64,000 nt of DNA from Auraticoccus monumenti (GCF_900101785.1 NZ_LT629688.1:3410001-3474000); one strand, 5' to 3'. Shown: positions 25,297 through 34,101, counted from the first letter of the stretch. The notes: generated by a model from the letters alone, not told the origin. Program-made: numbers and translations.

Positions 25297-26265
25297 ATGA
25301 CCACCACCCCCATGACCACGACGACCCCCCCGACCGTCACCACCCCCACGACGCAGAGCTGGCTGCTGCGGGACGACGCACCCGTCTCCTCGCCACGGGT
25401 TCCGCCGGGCGTCGAGTACCACCGCGTCTACGCCGGCCAGAAGCGCCGCATCCTGCGCGGCGTCCTCACCATCGTGCTGCTCTTCGTCGGACTGGTCGCC
25501 TTCGCCCGCCTCGCCCTGCTCGGCGCCGGGCTCATCGACGCCCAGCTCGGCCGCACCGGGGCCTCGCCTCTGCAGCACGCCGCCGGCGCGGTCGGCCTCG
25601 CCGCGCTGATCCCGTACAGCATGCTGCTCCAGCGCCTGCTCTACGGGCTGCCCGCCGGCTCGCTGCACTCCGTGACCGGACGCTTCCGCCTCGCCGTCCT
25701 CGCCCGATCCCTGCTCCTCTTCGGGCCCCTGCTCGTCATCCTCATCGCCGTCAACTTCCTGGTACCCGGGGAGAGGGTGCCCTGGACCACGGCCGACCTC
25801 GTCGCCCTGTTCGTCACCGGCGTGCTCCTCACCCCCCTCGCCGCGGCCGGTGAGGAGTACGGGCTCCGCGGCCTGATGTTCCGCGTGCTCGGCGGCTGGA
25901 CCCGCGGCGCCCGATCCGGTGCCGTCCTCGGCATCGTCGTCACGACCGTCCTGTTCTCCCTCGCCCACGGCACCCTGGACCCCTACCTGCTGTCCTCCTA
26001 CCTCATCCTGTTCTCGGTGATGGCCTTCGTCACCTGGCGCACCGGTGGGCTGGAGGTCGCCGTCGTCCTGCACGTCGTCTACAACGTCACGACCCTCGTC
26101 CTCGCCACGACCCTGCACATCGACCTCCTCGGCGCCCTCGCCGGCCGCGGTGAGGCGGTGGGCTCCCCCGCCAGCCTGATCCCCGGCGCCGGCCTCGTCC
26201 TCATCGCCGCCGTCGTCTGGTGGACGACCCGGACGTCGGGCCCCGCGCGCACGCCCGCAGCCTGA
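25297..26265 (+). CDS. CPBP family intramembrane metalloprotease (322 aa)
   Basis: ATG 25297 with AGGAAG 6 nt upstream. After a Thr/Pro-rich cytosolic tail the protein has about eight TM segments. The CPBP (Abi/CAAX protease-like) motifs are present: EEYGLRGLMF (EExxxR, near residue 187), FSLAHG (FxxxH, near 220) and HVVYNV (HxxxN, near 258). Homologues act as glutamic-type CAAX proteases or in bacteriocin immunity. Its promoter shares an 18-bp element with two other genes in this window. Confidence 0.88.
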   Translation: MTTTPMTTTTPPTVTTPTTQSWLLRDDAPVSSPRVPPGVEYHRVYAGQKRRILRGVLTIVLLFVGLVAFARLALLGAGLIDAQLGRTGASPLQHAAGAVGLAALIPYSMLLQRLLYGLPAGSLHSVTGRFRLAVLARSLLLFGPLLVILIAVNFLVPGERVPWTTADLVALFVTGVLLTPLAAAGEEYGLRGLMFRVLGGWTRGARSGAVLGIVVTTVLFSLAHGTLDPYLLSSYLILFSVMAFVTWRTGGLEVAVVLHVVYNVTTLVLATTLHIDLLGALAGRGEAVGSPASLIPGAGLVLIAAVVWWTTRTSGPARTPAA

Positions 26266-26489
26266 GGTCCGGTCGGGGGACTCACAGCCGCTCAGGAGAT
26301 CGAGACGCTCGCCGGCCCTCCTACGCGCAAGGAACCCTGGGGGCTACCTGCAGCCCTCCAGCTGCGCAGGGCGCGTGGCGCAGCTCGCGGCAGGGTGGCA
26401 CCACCCCACTCCCCCGTTCCCTGAGCCGCCAGCGGGGGTCTCGGAGCAAGTACGCACTTCCGGTCGCACAGGTCACGCCGACGCGCTGC

Positions 26490-27389
26490 TCAGGCGTAGT
26501 GGCCAGCGCTGACGTCGTCGAGCAGGGACGGTCCGGACGGTCGCCAGCCCAGCTGATCGCGGGTGATCGCGCTGGACGCCGGGACGTCCGTCGCGACGAA
26601 TCCGGCCAGCCAGCCGAGGTGCTCCTCGGCACCCTCCCGCGCGATCGACTCCACGGGCAGTCCCATGCTCCGACCCAGCGCCTCGGCCAGGTCGCGGACG
26701 GCGATCCCCTCCTCCGTTGCGGCGTGCAGCACCGAGCCCGCTGCGGCCTGCTCGACCGCAAGACGAAAGAGCGTCGCAGCGTCCGAGCGGTGCACCGCGG
26801 GCCAGCGGAATGCGCCGTCCCCGATGTAGCGGATGACGCCCGCCGCACGGGACGCGTTCGCGTACATCTCAGCGAGTCCGCCCGCCCCATCGGCGTGCAC
26901 GGTGGGAGCGAGACGCACCACGGATGACCGGACGCCGCGGTCCGCGAGGGCCAGGGCCGCCGCCGCGCCTGCCAGTCGTGCGGTGGCCGGGCCGGCCTCC
27001 GTCGGGACGTCCCTCTCGGTCGTCGGCCGACCGAACGACAGCCCGGCCAGTCCGGACGCGATGACGAGGGTCGGGTCGTCGCCGCCGACCGAGGTGCCGA
27101 GGGTCTCGATCGCGACACGGTCGGCCTCGGCGGCGCCGTCGTAGTCACCGGTGAACGCGATGTCGTGCTTGAACGCGAGGTGGACGACGGCGTCGTTCGC
27201 CCCGGCCGTCGATCGCAGGAGATCGAGGTCGTCGAGTGTGCCGCGCACGGCCGTCGCGCCGAGATCGGAGATCGTCCTGGCCGCGGTCGCGGAGCGTGCG
27301 AGCCCTGAGACCCGGTGGCCTGACGCGAGCAGCTCGGGCACGACGGCACGGCCGATGAATCCGGATGCTCCGGTGACGAAGATGTCCAT
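26490..27389 (-). CDS. NAD-dependent epimerase/dehydratase family protein (299 aa)
   Basis: Extended SDR: N-terminal VTGASGFIGRAVVPELLASG (TGxxGxxG), HLAF near residue 70, and an atypical active site (ASGLAGLSFGRPTTERDVPT) without a clear YxxxK. C-terminal substrate domain WPAVHRSDAATLFRLAVEQA. This resembles the YwnB/NAD(P)-binding 'atypical SDR' group adjacent to TetR regulators. ATG 27389 has GAGG 6 nt upstream. Divergent from the TetR gene with two palindromic operators between. Confidence 0.88.
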   Translation of the reverse strand: MDIFVTGASGFIGRAVVPELLASGHRVSGLARSATAARTISDLGATAVRGTLDDLDLLRSTAGANDAVVHLAFKHDIAFTGDYDGAAEADRVAIETLGTSVGGDDPTLVIASGLAGLSFGRPTTERDVPTEAGPATARLAGAAAALALADRGVRSSVVRLAPTVHADGAGGLAEMYANASRAAGVIRYIGDGAFRWPAVHRSDAATLFRLAVEQAAAGSVLHAATEEGIAVRDLAEALGRSMGLPVESIAREGAEEHLGWLAGFVATDVPASSAITRDQLGWRPSGPSLLDDVSAGHYA

Positions 27390-27406
27390 GAGGTCCTCAA
27401 GGTAGT

Positions 27407-27457
27407 GATGACAGTGACTGACATGACGCTAGCACGATCATGTCAGTGACTGTCATC
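27407..27457. promoter_or_regulatory. Two 15-bp palindromic TetR operators
   Basis: TGACAGTGACTGACA (27409-27423) and TGTCAGTGACTGTCA (27441-27455) are near-palindromes matching TGWCAGTSACTGWCA, centres 32 bp apart (about three helical turns). The flanks extend them into a 20-bp inverted pair (27407-27426 and 27438-27457). The right one overlaps the promoter of the leaderless TetR gene (-10 TACTCT at 27460-27465). Confidence 0.7.
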
Positions 27458-27471
27458 GTTACTCTGACAGC

Positions 27472-28065
27472 ATGAGCCGATGGGATCCGGGCGCGCAGGG
27501 CCGTCTGGCGGACGCCGCGCTGGAGCTTTTCGCCGAGCAGGGCTTCGACCGCACGACGGTCGCCGGCATCGCAGCCCGCGCCGGGTTGACCGAGCGCACG
27601 TTCTTCCGCCACTACGCCGACAAGCGCGAGGTGCTGTTCGCGGGCGACCGCCTCGCGCACCACATCGCTGCGCGCCTGGCTGAGGTGCCGTCCGGCGTGA
27701 CTCCGCTCGAGGCAGTGACCGTCGTGATGGAGGACGCCAGCGAGGTGACCACCGCCCGGGCCGACTGGGCCCGTCAGCGAGCCGAGATCGTGGCGGCCCA
27801 TCCTGAGCTCCGAGAGCGCGAGCTCGCCAAGATGGGGATGCTGGCGACGGTGATGGCCGAGGGCCTGCGCGAACGAGGAGTCTCAGCGGCTCCCGCGCAG
27901 CTCACCGCCGAGATCGCGGTCCTGGCGTTCCGCCTGGCCTACGAGCGATGGGCGGCCGGCCCTCCGTCGGTGCCCGCCGCGTCCTTGGTACGCGTTCTGC
28001 TCGCCGAGCTGCGCGACGCAGTGACTTCTACGTGCCCCTCCCCGACTGCACCGACCCCGCCATGA
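27472..28065 (+). CDS. TetR/AcrR family regulator (197 aa)
   Basis: HTH: RLADAALELFAEQGFDRTTV, AGIAARAGLTERTFFRHYAD, KREVLFAGDRL. The C-terminal domain (TAEIAVLAFRLAYERWAAG) is typical of the TetR_C group next to NAD-binding oxidoreductases. The ATG lies 6 nt after a -10 TACTCT and no Shine-Dalgarno is visible, so the message is probably leaderless. It probably represses itself and the divergent epimerase-like gene. Confidence 0.88.
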   Translation: MSRWDPGAQGRLADAALELFAEQGFDRTTVAGIAARAGLTERTFFRHYADKREVLFAGDRLAHHIAARLAEVPSGVTPLEAVTVVMEDASEVTTARADWARQRAEIVAAHPELRERELAKMGMLATVMAEGLRERGVSAAPAQLTAEIAVLAFRLAYERWAAGPPSVPAASLVRVLLAELRDAVTSTCPSPTAPTPP

Positions 28066-28662
28066 CGGTGCTGGGCGACACCCACGTCACCGTCGGGCAC
28101 AACACCGGGCACCGGGGTGGTCGCCTCGAGTGCGGTGAGCATCGACGGCTCACACTGGCGTCGCCCTCCGCTCAGCCGGCCAACTCCTGCGGCGGCCCGA
28201 TCGGTGCAGCATGTACGTCACGACCGAACCAGCTGGAAATCTGTCAGCGCGCATCCTTTGCATCCCGGCCGTGGCGCCGGCTGGAGGCGCATCTGAGGAC
28301 GTCGGCCAACGGCGGGCTTCGTCAGCTCGGGATGTCCCAGGTGAACCCGTCCGTCTACGACGCCGACACCCCGAGCCGTGGCTGCGGGCTATGAGGTGCA
28401 GCTGAGCTCAGGGGTGGAGACGCGCCTCGGCGCGCTGGACGAAACGTCGTAGTGAATGGGCCAGCCTTGATCATCTCGGCGGCCCCCACCGGCATGTCCC
28501 ACATTGAGCTCGATGGGCACTCCTGGGATCGACCGGTCGACCGCCGCAGCACAGCCCACCGGGATCAGGGCCCCGACGAGAATCGAGTTGAGGGCTGCTG
28601 CACCGTGGGGCACGTCACGCTGCCACCTACTCGTGCAGCAGACCCCTGCGATGGGAGCTACG
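28066..28662. other. Degenerate intergenic region
   Basis: No gene can be supported. Short frames on both strands (for example ALNSILVGALIPVGCAAAVD, minus strand around 28530-28590) have some protein-like composition but no start, length or family, so they could be remnants. Together with the ligase fragment at 29.25 kb this marks a decayed border of the accessory region. Confidence 0.4.
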
Positions 28663-29214
28663 TCAGCGCGGTGGGTGCCCACCCCTCTCGATCACCGCTC
28701 GCAGGCCTGACCAGTCGGCGGTATAGCCAGGGTCGACTTCGGCACGCCAACGCCCATACAGATCACAAGCGGTGCGCACGGTCTCCGGGCCCAGAGACCC
28801 GGACAGCACCTCCGCTGCCGCCCGCGCGTCCACATCCTGCGGCGTGGCATACCGGTGATGTGACGAGCCGGTGTCCTGGTCGGCCAGGAGCATCTGCTGC
28901 ACGAGAGCCTCTCGGAGGATTCCCAGTAACAGGTGGAGACCGACCAACTGGGCGCCACGGCCAAGACGACTCGCCGCGAGGGCTGCGTCGAAACGAATCG
29001 AGACGTCAGGCGGAGGGTCAGCCGGGAGCAACAGGCGCGCACCTCTCGCGCGAACATCGATCCGTCGGCCGTCTTGCATCACCAGACGCACCGCTTGGTT
29101 CTCCCCATCGGCAGTCTCCTGCCAGGCCCAAGGGACACCGTCGAACAGCGCACCCGCCTCGCTACCAGAAGCGAGCTGCAACTCGACACGCGCGGCCTCC
29201 TCAACTCGTTGCAC
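28663..29214 (-). CDS. Hypothetical protein, 5' end uncertain (about 183 aa)
   Basis: From GTG 29214 (VQRVEEAARVELQLASG..) to the stop at 28663 the composition is convincingly coding, with a beta-rich first part (VRLVMQDGRRIDVRARGARL) and a helical second part (HLLLGILREALVQQMLLADQ, RTACDLYGRWRAEVDPGY). The frame remains open upstream (LARFSSAPASW) but runs into the ligase fragment at about 29249. The true N-terminus may therefore have been replaced and the gene may be a truncated pseudogene. No family recognised. Confidence 0.45.
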   Translation of the reverse strand: MQRVEEAARVELQLASGSEAGALFDGVPWAWQETADGENQAVRLVMQDGRRIDVRARGARLLLPADPPPDVSIRFDAALAASRLGRGAQLVGLHLLLGILREALVQQMLLADQDTGSSHHRYATPQDVDARAAAEVLSGSLGPETVRTACDLYGRWRAEVDPGYTADWSGLRAVIERGGHPPR

Positions 29215-29248
29215 CCACGAGGCCGGGGCACTCGAGAAGCGTGCCAGT

Positions 29249-29403
29249 TGTGGTGGGCTCCTGGGCCGAGGACGGGACGTGCAGATCTGGTCCGGGCTCC
29301 GCTGACTCCTCGCCAGGTCGGTCAGGTCGGGCCGCTCCTGCGGCCTCGGCGGCGGTACCGCTGCGCTTCGTCCACGTGCGGCTGGACTCGAGGCGGGTAT
29401 CAG
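29249..29403 (+). pseudogene. Second fragment of an ATP-dependent DNA ligase (C-terminal end)
   Basis: Bases 29249-29336 are about 85% identical by eye to 1829-1918: an identical 24-bp start TGGTGGGCTCCTGGGCCGAG + GACG, and an identical CCGCTGACTCCTCGCCAGG. Shifted frames give VVGSWAEDGT and, further on, VPLRFVHVRLDSRRV, which resembles the conserved ligase C-terminus HPLRFVRxRPDL. The piece between is shortened. It ends just before the zinc-ribbon gene start. Confidence 0.55.
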
Positions 29404-29409
29404 CCCGGT

Positions 29410-29595
29410 ATGGCTGATCCCGTTCCCGCCGGCAGCGACGTCTCCGCCGGCACCTACCCGTGCACCCAGTGCGGCTACCGGCTGCAGGTCGGCTCCACCA
29501 AGCACCTGCCGCCCTGCCCCAGCTGCGGCAGCGGCCACTACGAGACCCTCAGCGGCGGGGACTCCGAGGATGATCCCTACCCCGGCCGGCACTAG
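29410..29595 (+). CDS. Small zinc-ribbon protein (61 aa)
   Basis: Two CxxC knuckles separated by 17 residues: PCTQCGYRLQVGSTKHLPPC then PSCGSGHYETLSGGDSEDDP. This is the actinobacterial zinc-ribbon family that ends in LSGGDSxxDPYP. ATG 29410 is the first in-frame start at the conserved region; no strong Shine-Dalgarno is visible. Its upstream sequence is the ligase remnant, so its native promoter may be displaced. Probable Zn2+-binding protein of unknown function. Confidence 0.78.
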   Translation: MADPVPAGSDVSAGTYPCTQCGYRLQVGSTKHLPPCPSCGSGHYETLSGGDSEDDPYPGRH

Positions 29596-29751
29596 CAGCC
29601 GTCAGCCGTCGACGTCGCTCGGCCGGTCTGCGGCACCTGCCGAGAGCTGTGAGCGGCGACGCGCGACGACGAGTGCAGTGACCCACGGGACCGACAAGAC
29701 CCTGACCAGCTGGCGGGTCCCGCCCGTCCGGACCGATCGGGGACGAGCCGC

Positions 29752-30771
29752 TCAGCCCTTGAGCAGAACCCAGCTGCTGCCCGGCTTGAGCAGCATCGGC
29801 TCGCCGTCCTCGTCGGTGAAGGTCATCGGGTCCTCCACCTCGTCACGGCGCCAGGTGCCGGTCAGGGTACGGCCCTCGCGGGTCACCTCGACCTTTCCCT
29901 TGCCGGTGGTCTCGGAGACGATCGACTGGCTGGAGGTGGTGTCCTCGTCGTCGCGGTTGCGCACCGAGAGCACCACCACGTTGTCGACCAGGACGGCGTC
30001 GCCACCGTCGGTGTAGGGGTCGCCGTTGACGGCGGGCTGGTAGCGGTCGTCGCGACGCTCGAAGGTGAAGTCGTCCCCGCCGATGCCCACCGCCAGGTCG
30101 TCGCTGTCCTCGGCACCGTCCCAGGCGTCGTCCTGGTCGCCGAACTCCCAGCCGATGTCGCGGGCCTCCCCCACCTCGTGCTGCTTCGCCAGCGCCCCGA
30201 GGTCGACCACCACGTTGTGCGGGGCTGGCCGGGTGCTGTCGCGGTCGCTGCGCTCGATGGGCACCAGGTGCTTCGAGCCGCGGACGTTCGCCTGCACCTT
30301 GGAGTTGGCCCCGCTGTAGACCAGCCCGGGCTCCCCGAACAGCGGCAGCAGCTCCACGTCGGTGTTCCGCGCGCTGCGGACCGGGCCGACCCGGTCGGGG
30401 AACTCGGTGTGGAAGACCGCCACCAGCCGCGACAGGCCGGCCTCGACCTCCTCGGCCACCACGATGTCGGCCGAGGAGAGCCCCAGCTGGGGCCGGGCGG
30501 GGGCCAGGTTGTCGATCTTCACCGCGAACACCTCCGCCTCGACCACCTCCTCGCCGGTCAGCGGGTCGACCGGTTCGGGCTCGGGCGTCGGGCTGGGGCT
30601 CGGGGTGGGGGTGGCGCTGGGGCTCGGGGCGGCGCTGGACGGGGCGGGTCCCGGGGTGGCGGGGGCGGCCGACGGGCCACGGCCACCGAGGGCGACGGCC
30701 ACGACGACCGCAGCCACCACGACGGCGGCGGCCACGGCCAGGCCGATGGTCTGGGGACGCTTGAGCTGCAT
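29752..30771 (-). CDS. DUF3048 (YerB-like) secreted protein (339 aa)
   Basis: N-terminal signal anchor (about residues 10-28; no lipobox Cys) followed by a Pro/Ser/Thr/Glu-rich linker (residues 33-70). The DUF3048 domain begins at VFAVKIDNLAPARPQLGLSS and continues with FPDRVGPVRSARNTDVELL and YSGANSK; the C-terminal part is also conserved (VDNVVVLSV .. WRRDEVEDPMTFTDEDGEPM, LLKPGSSWVLL). The family's role is unknown, although B. subtilis YerB is cell-surface associated. ATG 30771 with AAGGCAGC upstream. Confidence 0.9.
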   Translation of the reverse strand: MQLKRPQTIGLAVAAAVVVAAVVVAVALGGRGPSAAPATPGPAPSSAAPSPSATPTPSPSPTPEPEPVDPLTGEEVVEAEVFAVKIDNLAPARPQLGLSSADIVVAEEVEAGLSRLVAVFHTEFPDRVGPVRSARNTDVELLPLFGEPGLVYSGANSKVQANVRGSKHLVPIERSDRDSTRPAPHNVVVDLGALAKQHEVGEARDIGWEFGDQDDAWDGAEDSDDLAVGIGGDDFTFERRDDRYQPAVNGDPYTDGGDAVLVDNVVVLSVRNRDDEDTTSSQSIVSETTGKGKVEVTREGRTLTGTWRRDEVEDPMTFTDEDGEPMLLKPGSSWVLLKG

Positions 30772-30897
30772 GCTGCCTTCTCACGGGGGGGGGTGGTGCA
30801 CCCCACCGGGGTGCACCGACATCCAACTCCGCGCCCGGCGGGTGCGTCCACCCGACGCGCGGCCCCAGCGCGTCGGCGTCGGGGTCAGGCTCCGCGC

Positions 30898-30998
30898 AGC
30901 TGGGCCGCCGACGGGCTCGGCGAGCGGCGCCGCCGACTGGCTCAGCCCGGCGCCGCCAACGGGCTGAGCGCGGGCGGCACCTCTGTCGGGCTCAGCGC
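30898..30998. repeat. Short degenerate tandem repeat between dxs and the DUF3048 gene
   Basis: About four imperfect copies of a roughly 24-bp unit of the form GCCGCCgACgGGCTCaGcgcGG (lower case variable). It overlaps a terminator-like hairpin at 30941-30968. Not translated. Confidence 0.45.
30941..30968 (-). terminator. Hairpin downstream of dxs
   Basis: CTCAGCCCG and CGGGCTGAG form a perfect 9-bp stem with a 10-nt loop, 24 bp after the dxs stop. No T-tract. Confidence 0.5.
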
Positions 30999-32899
30999 GG
31001 CTGCGTCGCCGCCTCCGTGGCGGCCTCGTCCAGACGGGCGACCGCCTCGACGGCGCGGCGGGCCACGGCGGGGGCGGTGAGACCGATCTGCTCCAGCAGC
31101 TCCGCGCGGCTGGCGTGCGGCAGGAACTCCTGCGGGATCCCGCACACCTGGACCGGTGTGGTCACCCCGGCCGCCGACATCTCCAGCAGCAGCCGGGACC
31201 CCAGACCGCCGACCACCCCGCTGTCCTCGATGCTGATCACCAGCTCGTGCTCGGCAGCCAGGGCGAGCAGCGACTGCTTGACCGGCAGGGCCCAGAGCGG
31301 GTCGGCCACGGTGGCCCCGATCCCCTGCTGCCCCAGCCGGGCGGCCACGTCGAGGGCCAGACCGGCCATCTGGCCGTGGCCGACCACCAGCACCCGCGGC
31401 TCGCGGTCCACGTGCAGCAGGTCCAGGCCGTCGCGGTGGCTGACGGCCTCGATGTCGTCAGGGACCTTCTCCTTGGAGAAGCGGATCACGGTGGGGGCGT
31501 CGTCGACGGTGACCGCGTGGGCCAGCGCCTCGCGCAGCCGCCGACCGTCGCGGGGGGCGGCGAGCTGCAGCCCGGGGACCACCCCGCAGATGGACAGGTC
31601 CCACATCCCGTTGTGGCTGGCGCCGTCGGTGCCGGTGACGCCGGCGCGGTCCAGCACCACGGTGACGCCTAGGCGGTGCAGCGCGACGTCCATCAGCAGC
31701 TGGTCGAAGGCGCGGTTGAGGAAGGTGGAGTACACCGCCACCACCGGGTGCAGCCCGGCGCTGGCCAGCCCGGCGGCAGCCGTGAACGCGTGCTGCTCGG
31801 CGATGCCGACGTCGAAGGTACGGGCCGGGTAGCTGACCGCGAACTGGTTCAGCCCGGTGGGGTGCAGCATCGCCGCGGTGATGGCCACCAGGTCGTCGCG
31901 CTGCCCGCCGAGCTCGACCATGGCCTCGGCGAAGACGTTGGTCCAGATGTGCGGCACGATCGAGGACAGCGGCTCCCCGGTGTGGGCGTCGATCTGGCCC
32001 ACGGCGTGGAACCGGTCCTCCTCGTGCCTCTCGGCGGCCAGGAACCCCTTGCCCTTGACGGTCAGGCAGTGCACCAGCACCGGACCGCCGAAGCGCTTGG
32101 CCTGGCGGAGCGCGCGCTCGACGGCCTCGACGTCGTGGCCGTCGATCGGGCCGACGTACTTCAGCCCGAGGTCGGAGAACATCCCCTGCGGGGCCAGCAC
32201 GTCCTTGAGACCGATCTTGATGCCGTGCAGCAGCTCGTAGGCCGGCCCGCCGACCAGCGGGGTGCCGCTGACGCTGCGGCGCACCAGGTCCAGCACCTGC
32301 TCGTAGCGGCGGTCGGTGCGCAGCGCGGCCAGCTGGTTGGCGATGCCACCGACGGTGGGGGTGTAGGAGCGGCCGTTGTCGTTGACCACGACCACCACCG
32401 GGAGGTCGGGCTGGAAGGCGATGTTGTTGAGGGCCTCCCAGGCCATCCCGCCGGTCAGCGAGCCGTCCCCGACCACGGCCACCACGGTGCCGTCCTCACC
32501 GCGCAGCACCTTGGCCTTGGCCAGGCCGTCGGCCCAGGACAGCGCGGTCGAGGCGTGGGAGTTCTCCACCCAGTCGTGCTCGGACTCCGCGCGGCTGGGG
32601 TAGCCCGACATCCCGCCGGACTGGCGGAGCCGGTCGAACCCCGCACGGCGACCGGTGAGCAGCTTGTGCACGTAGGACTGGTGGCCGGTGTCGAAGACGA
32701 TCGGGTCCCGCGGGGACTCGAAGACCCGGTGCAGGGCCAGGGTCAGCTCGACGACGCCGAGGTTGGGACCGAGGTGGCCCCCGGTCCGGCTGACGTTGGT
32801 GACCAGGAACTCGCGGATCTCCTCGGCGAGCTCGTCGAGCTGCGGACGGGTGAGGCCCTGCAGGTCGGCGGGTGAGTCGATCCGGTCGAGGTACGGCAT
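30992..32899 (-). CDS. dxs: 1-deoxy-D-xylulose-5-phosphate synthase
   Basis: 635 aa, normal length. It catalyses the TPP-dependent condensation of pyruvate and glyceraldehyde 3-phosphate, the first step of the MEP isoprenoid pathway. Visible motifs: [13 protein letters not shown], the TPP/Mg motif [44 protein letters not shown] and [21 protein letters not shown] chose ATG 32899 ([14 protein letters not shown]), matching the usual N-terminus; the frame is open 18 codons further upstream. Its presence implies the MEP rather than mevalonate pathway. Confidence 0.97.
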   Translation of the reverse strand: MPYLDRIDSPADLQGLTRPQLDELAEEIREFLVTNVSRTGGHLGPNLGVVELTLALHRVFESPRDPIVFDTGHQSYVHKLLTGRRAGFDRLRQSGGMSGYPSRAESEHDWVENSHASTALSWADGLAKAKVLRGEDGTVVAVVGDGSLTGGMAWEALNNIAFQPDLPVVVVVNDNGRSYTPTVGGIANQLAALRTDRRYEQVLDLVRRSVSGTPLVGGPAYELLHGIKIGLKDVLAPQGMFSDLGLKYVGPIDGHDVEAVERALRQAKRFGGPVLVHCLTVKGKGFLAAERHEEDRFHAVGQIDAHTGEPLSSIVPHIWTNVFAEAMVELGGQRDDLVAITAAMLHPTGLNQFAVSYPARTFDVGIAEQHAFTAAAGLASAGLHPVVAVYSTFLNRAFDQLLMDVALHRLGVTVVLDRAGVTGTDGASHNGMWDLSICGVVPGLQLAAPRDGRRLREALAHAVTVDDAPTVIRFSKEKVPDDIEAVSHRDGLDLLHVDREPRVLVVGHGQMAGLALDVAARLGQQGIGATVADPLWALPVKQSLLALAAEHELVISIEDSGVVGGLGSRLLLEMSAAGVTTPVQVCGIPQEFLPHASRAELLEQIGLTAPAVARRAVEAVARLDEAATEAATQPR

Positions 32900-32989
32900 G
32901 CGTCCGAGTCTAGGCGCGGACCCCCATCCCGACGGGGATGAGGCGACCCTCACCGGCAGGTCGCGACCACGGTCGGAGACGGCATCTGC

Positions 32990-33367
32990 TCACAGTCGTG
33001 CCACGAACACCCGACCCCGCAGCGCCTCCTCCACCAGCGAGACCGCGCGCCGGGTCCGGGTCAGCTGGGCGGTCTGCTCCTGCCAGGCGCTGGCCGCGGA
33101 CTCCACCACCTCGGGGGCGACGTGCTGGGCCAGCGCCACCCGGACCTGCGAGAGCCCGGACCGGCTGGAGGCCAGCTGCCCCTCGACGTACTCGGTGGCG
33201 AAGCGGGCCAGCACCACCGGGTGGCGGCGCAGCACCGCGTAGCGGCGGTAGTCGGCCGGGCAGCAGTCGAGCAGGAACTCGGTGGCGGTCGCCTCCCAGC
33301 CCGGGGCACCCGGCGGGTGGACCGTCTCCGGCCACCCCGGCGGCACCCACACCTGCGTCTGGCTCAT
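32990..33367 (-). CDS. Conserved actinobacterial hypothetical protein, SOS-box preceded (125 aa)
   Basis: A soluble, mostly helical protein with an N-terminal PPGWPETVHPPGAPGWEATA segment and conserved DCCPADYRRYAVLRRHPVVL. I know similar proteins near dxs in other actinobacteria but not a function. ATG 33367 with GGAG about 6 nt upstream. Eleven bp upstream of the start is a perfect LexA box (33379-33394), so DNA-damage induction is likely. Confidence 0.75.
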   Translation of the reverse strand: MSQTQVWVPPGWPETVHPPGAPGWEATATEFLLDCCPADYRRYAVLRRHPVVLARFATEYVEGQLASSRSGLSQVRVALAQHVAPEVVESAASAWQEQTAQLTRTRRAVSLVEEALRGRVFVARL

Positions 33368-33378
33368 CGCGACTCCAA

Positions 33379-33394
33379 TCGAACGTCTGTTCGA
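33379..33394 (-). promoter_or_regulatory. LexA/SOS box
   Basis: The 16-mer TCGAACAGACGTTCGA on the minus strand fits the Gram-positive/actinobacterial consensus CGAACRNRYGTTCG completely. It overlaps the region immediately upstream of the Shine-Dalgarno of the 125-aa gene. Confidence 0.8.
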
Positions 33395-33624
33395 CCAGTG
33401 TGCCTCCTCGACGCCCTCCTCGCCAACCGGTGCCCGCCGTCAGCCGCGGCTGCGGGACCGTTTCCCCGGACGGGCGGGCGGGCGGGACGCTTGCGGCGCG
33501 CGGGTCAGCGAGCGCGCCGGATCACCGAGGCTCGGTGACCGGGGACCTCACCGGCTGCATCATGAGCAGCCACGGGGTGGTCGGGCGCGAGCATCACCAC
33601 CCCCGAGGCCGTTACGGTCGCCGG

Positions 33625-34029
33625 GTGAGTCGATCGACGCGGGTGAGCGCCTACGGCGTCTGCAGGAGGGCGGGTGCGCTGCTCCTGGTCCACCAGGTGG
33701 CCCCGGGCCCGGCAGCGGGGCTCTGGACGTTGCCGGGCGGTGGCCTGGAGTTCGGTGAGCACCCGGGCGACGCGGTGATCCGTGAGGTGCGGGAGGAGAC
33801 CGGTCTGGTCGCCCGGGTGGGACGGCTGCTGGCCGTCCACGACGACGTCTACGACCTGGGTGACGGGGTGCAGCGCCACGGTGTGCGGCTGCTGTTCTCT
33901 GCCTCGGTCGACGGGGACCCGGTCCCGGCACAGGTCGAGGAGGTCGACCAGGTGGCGTGGCACCAGGTCGGGTCGCTCCCCGCCGGTGTCACGGCCTGGG
34001 CCAGGTTGGCTGCGGCCCTCGAGCTCTGA
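33625..34029 (+). CDS. NUDIX hydrolase (134 aa)
   Basis: NUDIX box GGGLEFGEHPGDAVIREVRE followed by ETGL (residues about 37-60), matching Gx5Ex7REUxEExGU. The size and the C-terminal VEEVDQVAWHQVGSLPA fit MutT-like or ADP-ribose pyrophosphatase-like enzymes that hydrolyse nucleoside diphosphate derivatives; substrate not predictable. GTG 33625 lies 6 nt after a -10 TACGGT and has no Shine-Dalgarno, suggesting a leaderless mRNA. Confidence 0.85.
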   Translation: MSRSTRVSAYGVCRRAGALLLVHQVAPGPAAGLWTLPGGGLEFGEHPGDAVIREVREETGLVARVGRLLAVHDDVYDLGDGVQRHGVRLLFSASVDGDPVPAQVEEVDQVAWHQVGSLPAGVTAWARLAAALEL

Positions 34030-34059
34030 GCCGATGGGCATCCGGTGACCGGCCGGGCC

Positions 34060-34101
34060 GGTGGTCGAGTCCCGGTACACCGCTACCGGGGCTCGACCAC
34101 C
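34060..34101. terminator. Strong bidirectional terminator hairpin
   Basis: GGTGGTCGAG-T-CCCGGTA pairs with TACCGGG-G-CTCGACCACC (17 pairs, one T-G pairing, 6-nt loop). It lies between convergent NUDIX and MFS genes. Confidence 0.7.

Noticed and set aside
1829-29336. The two ligase-derived segments as attachment-site (att) repeats of an integrative element
   Set aside because: They differ at about 15% of positions, derive from coding sequence, and no integrase or tRNA target is present. Reported only as diverged duplicate fragments.
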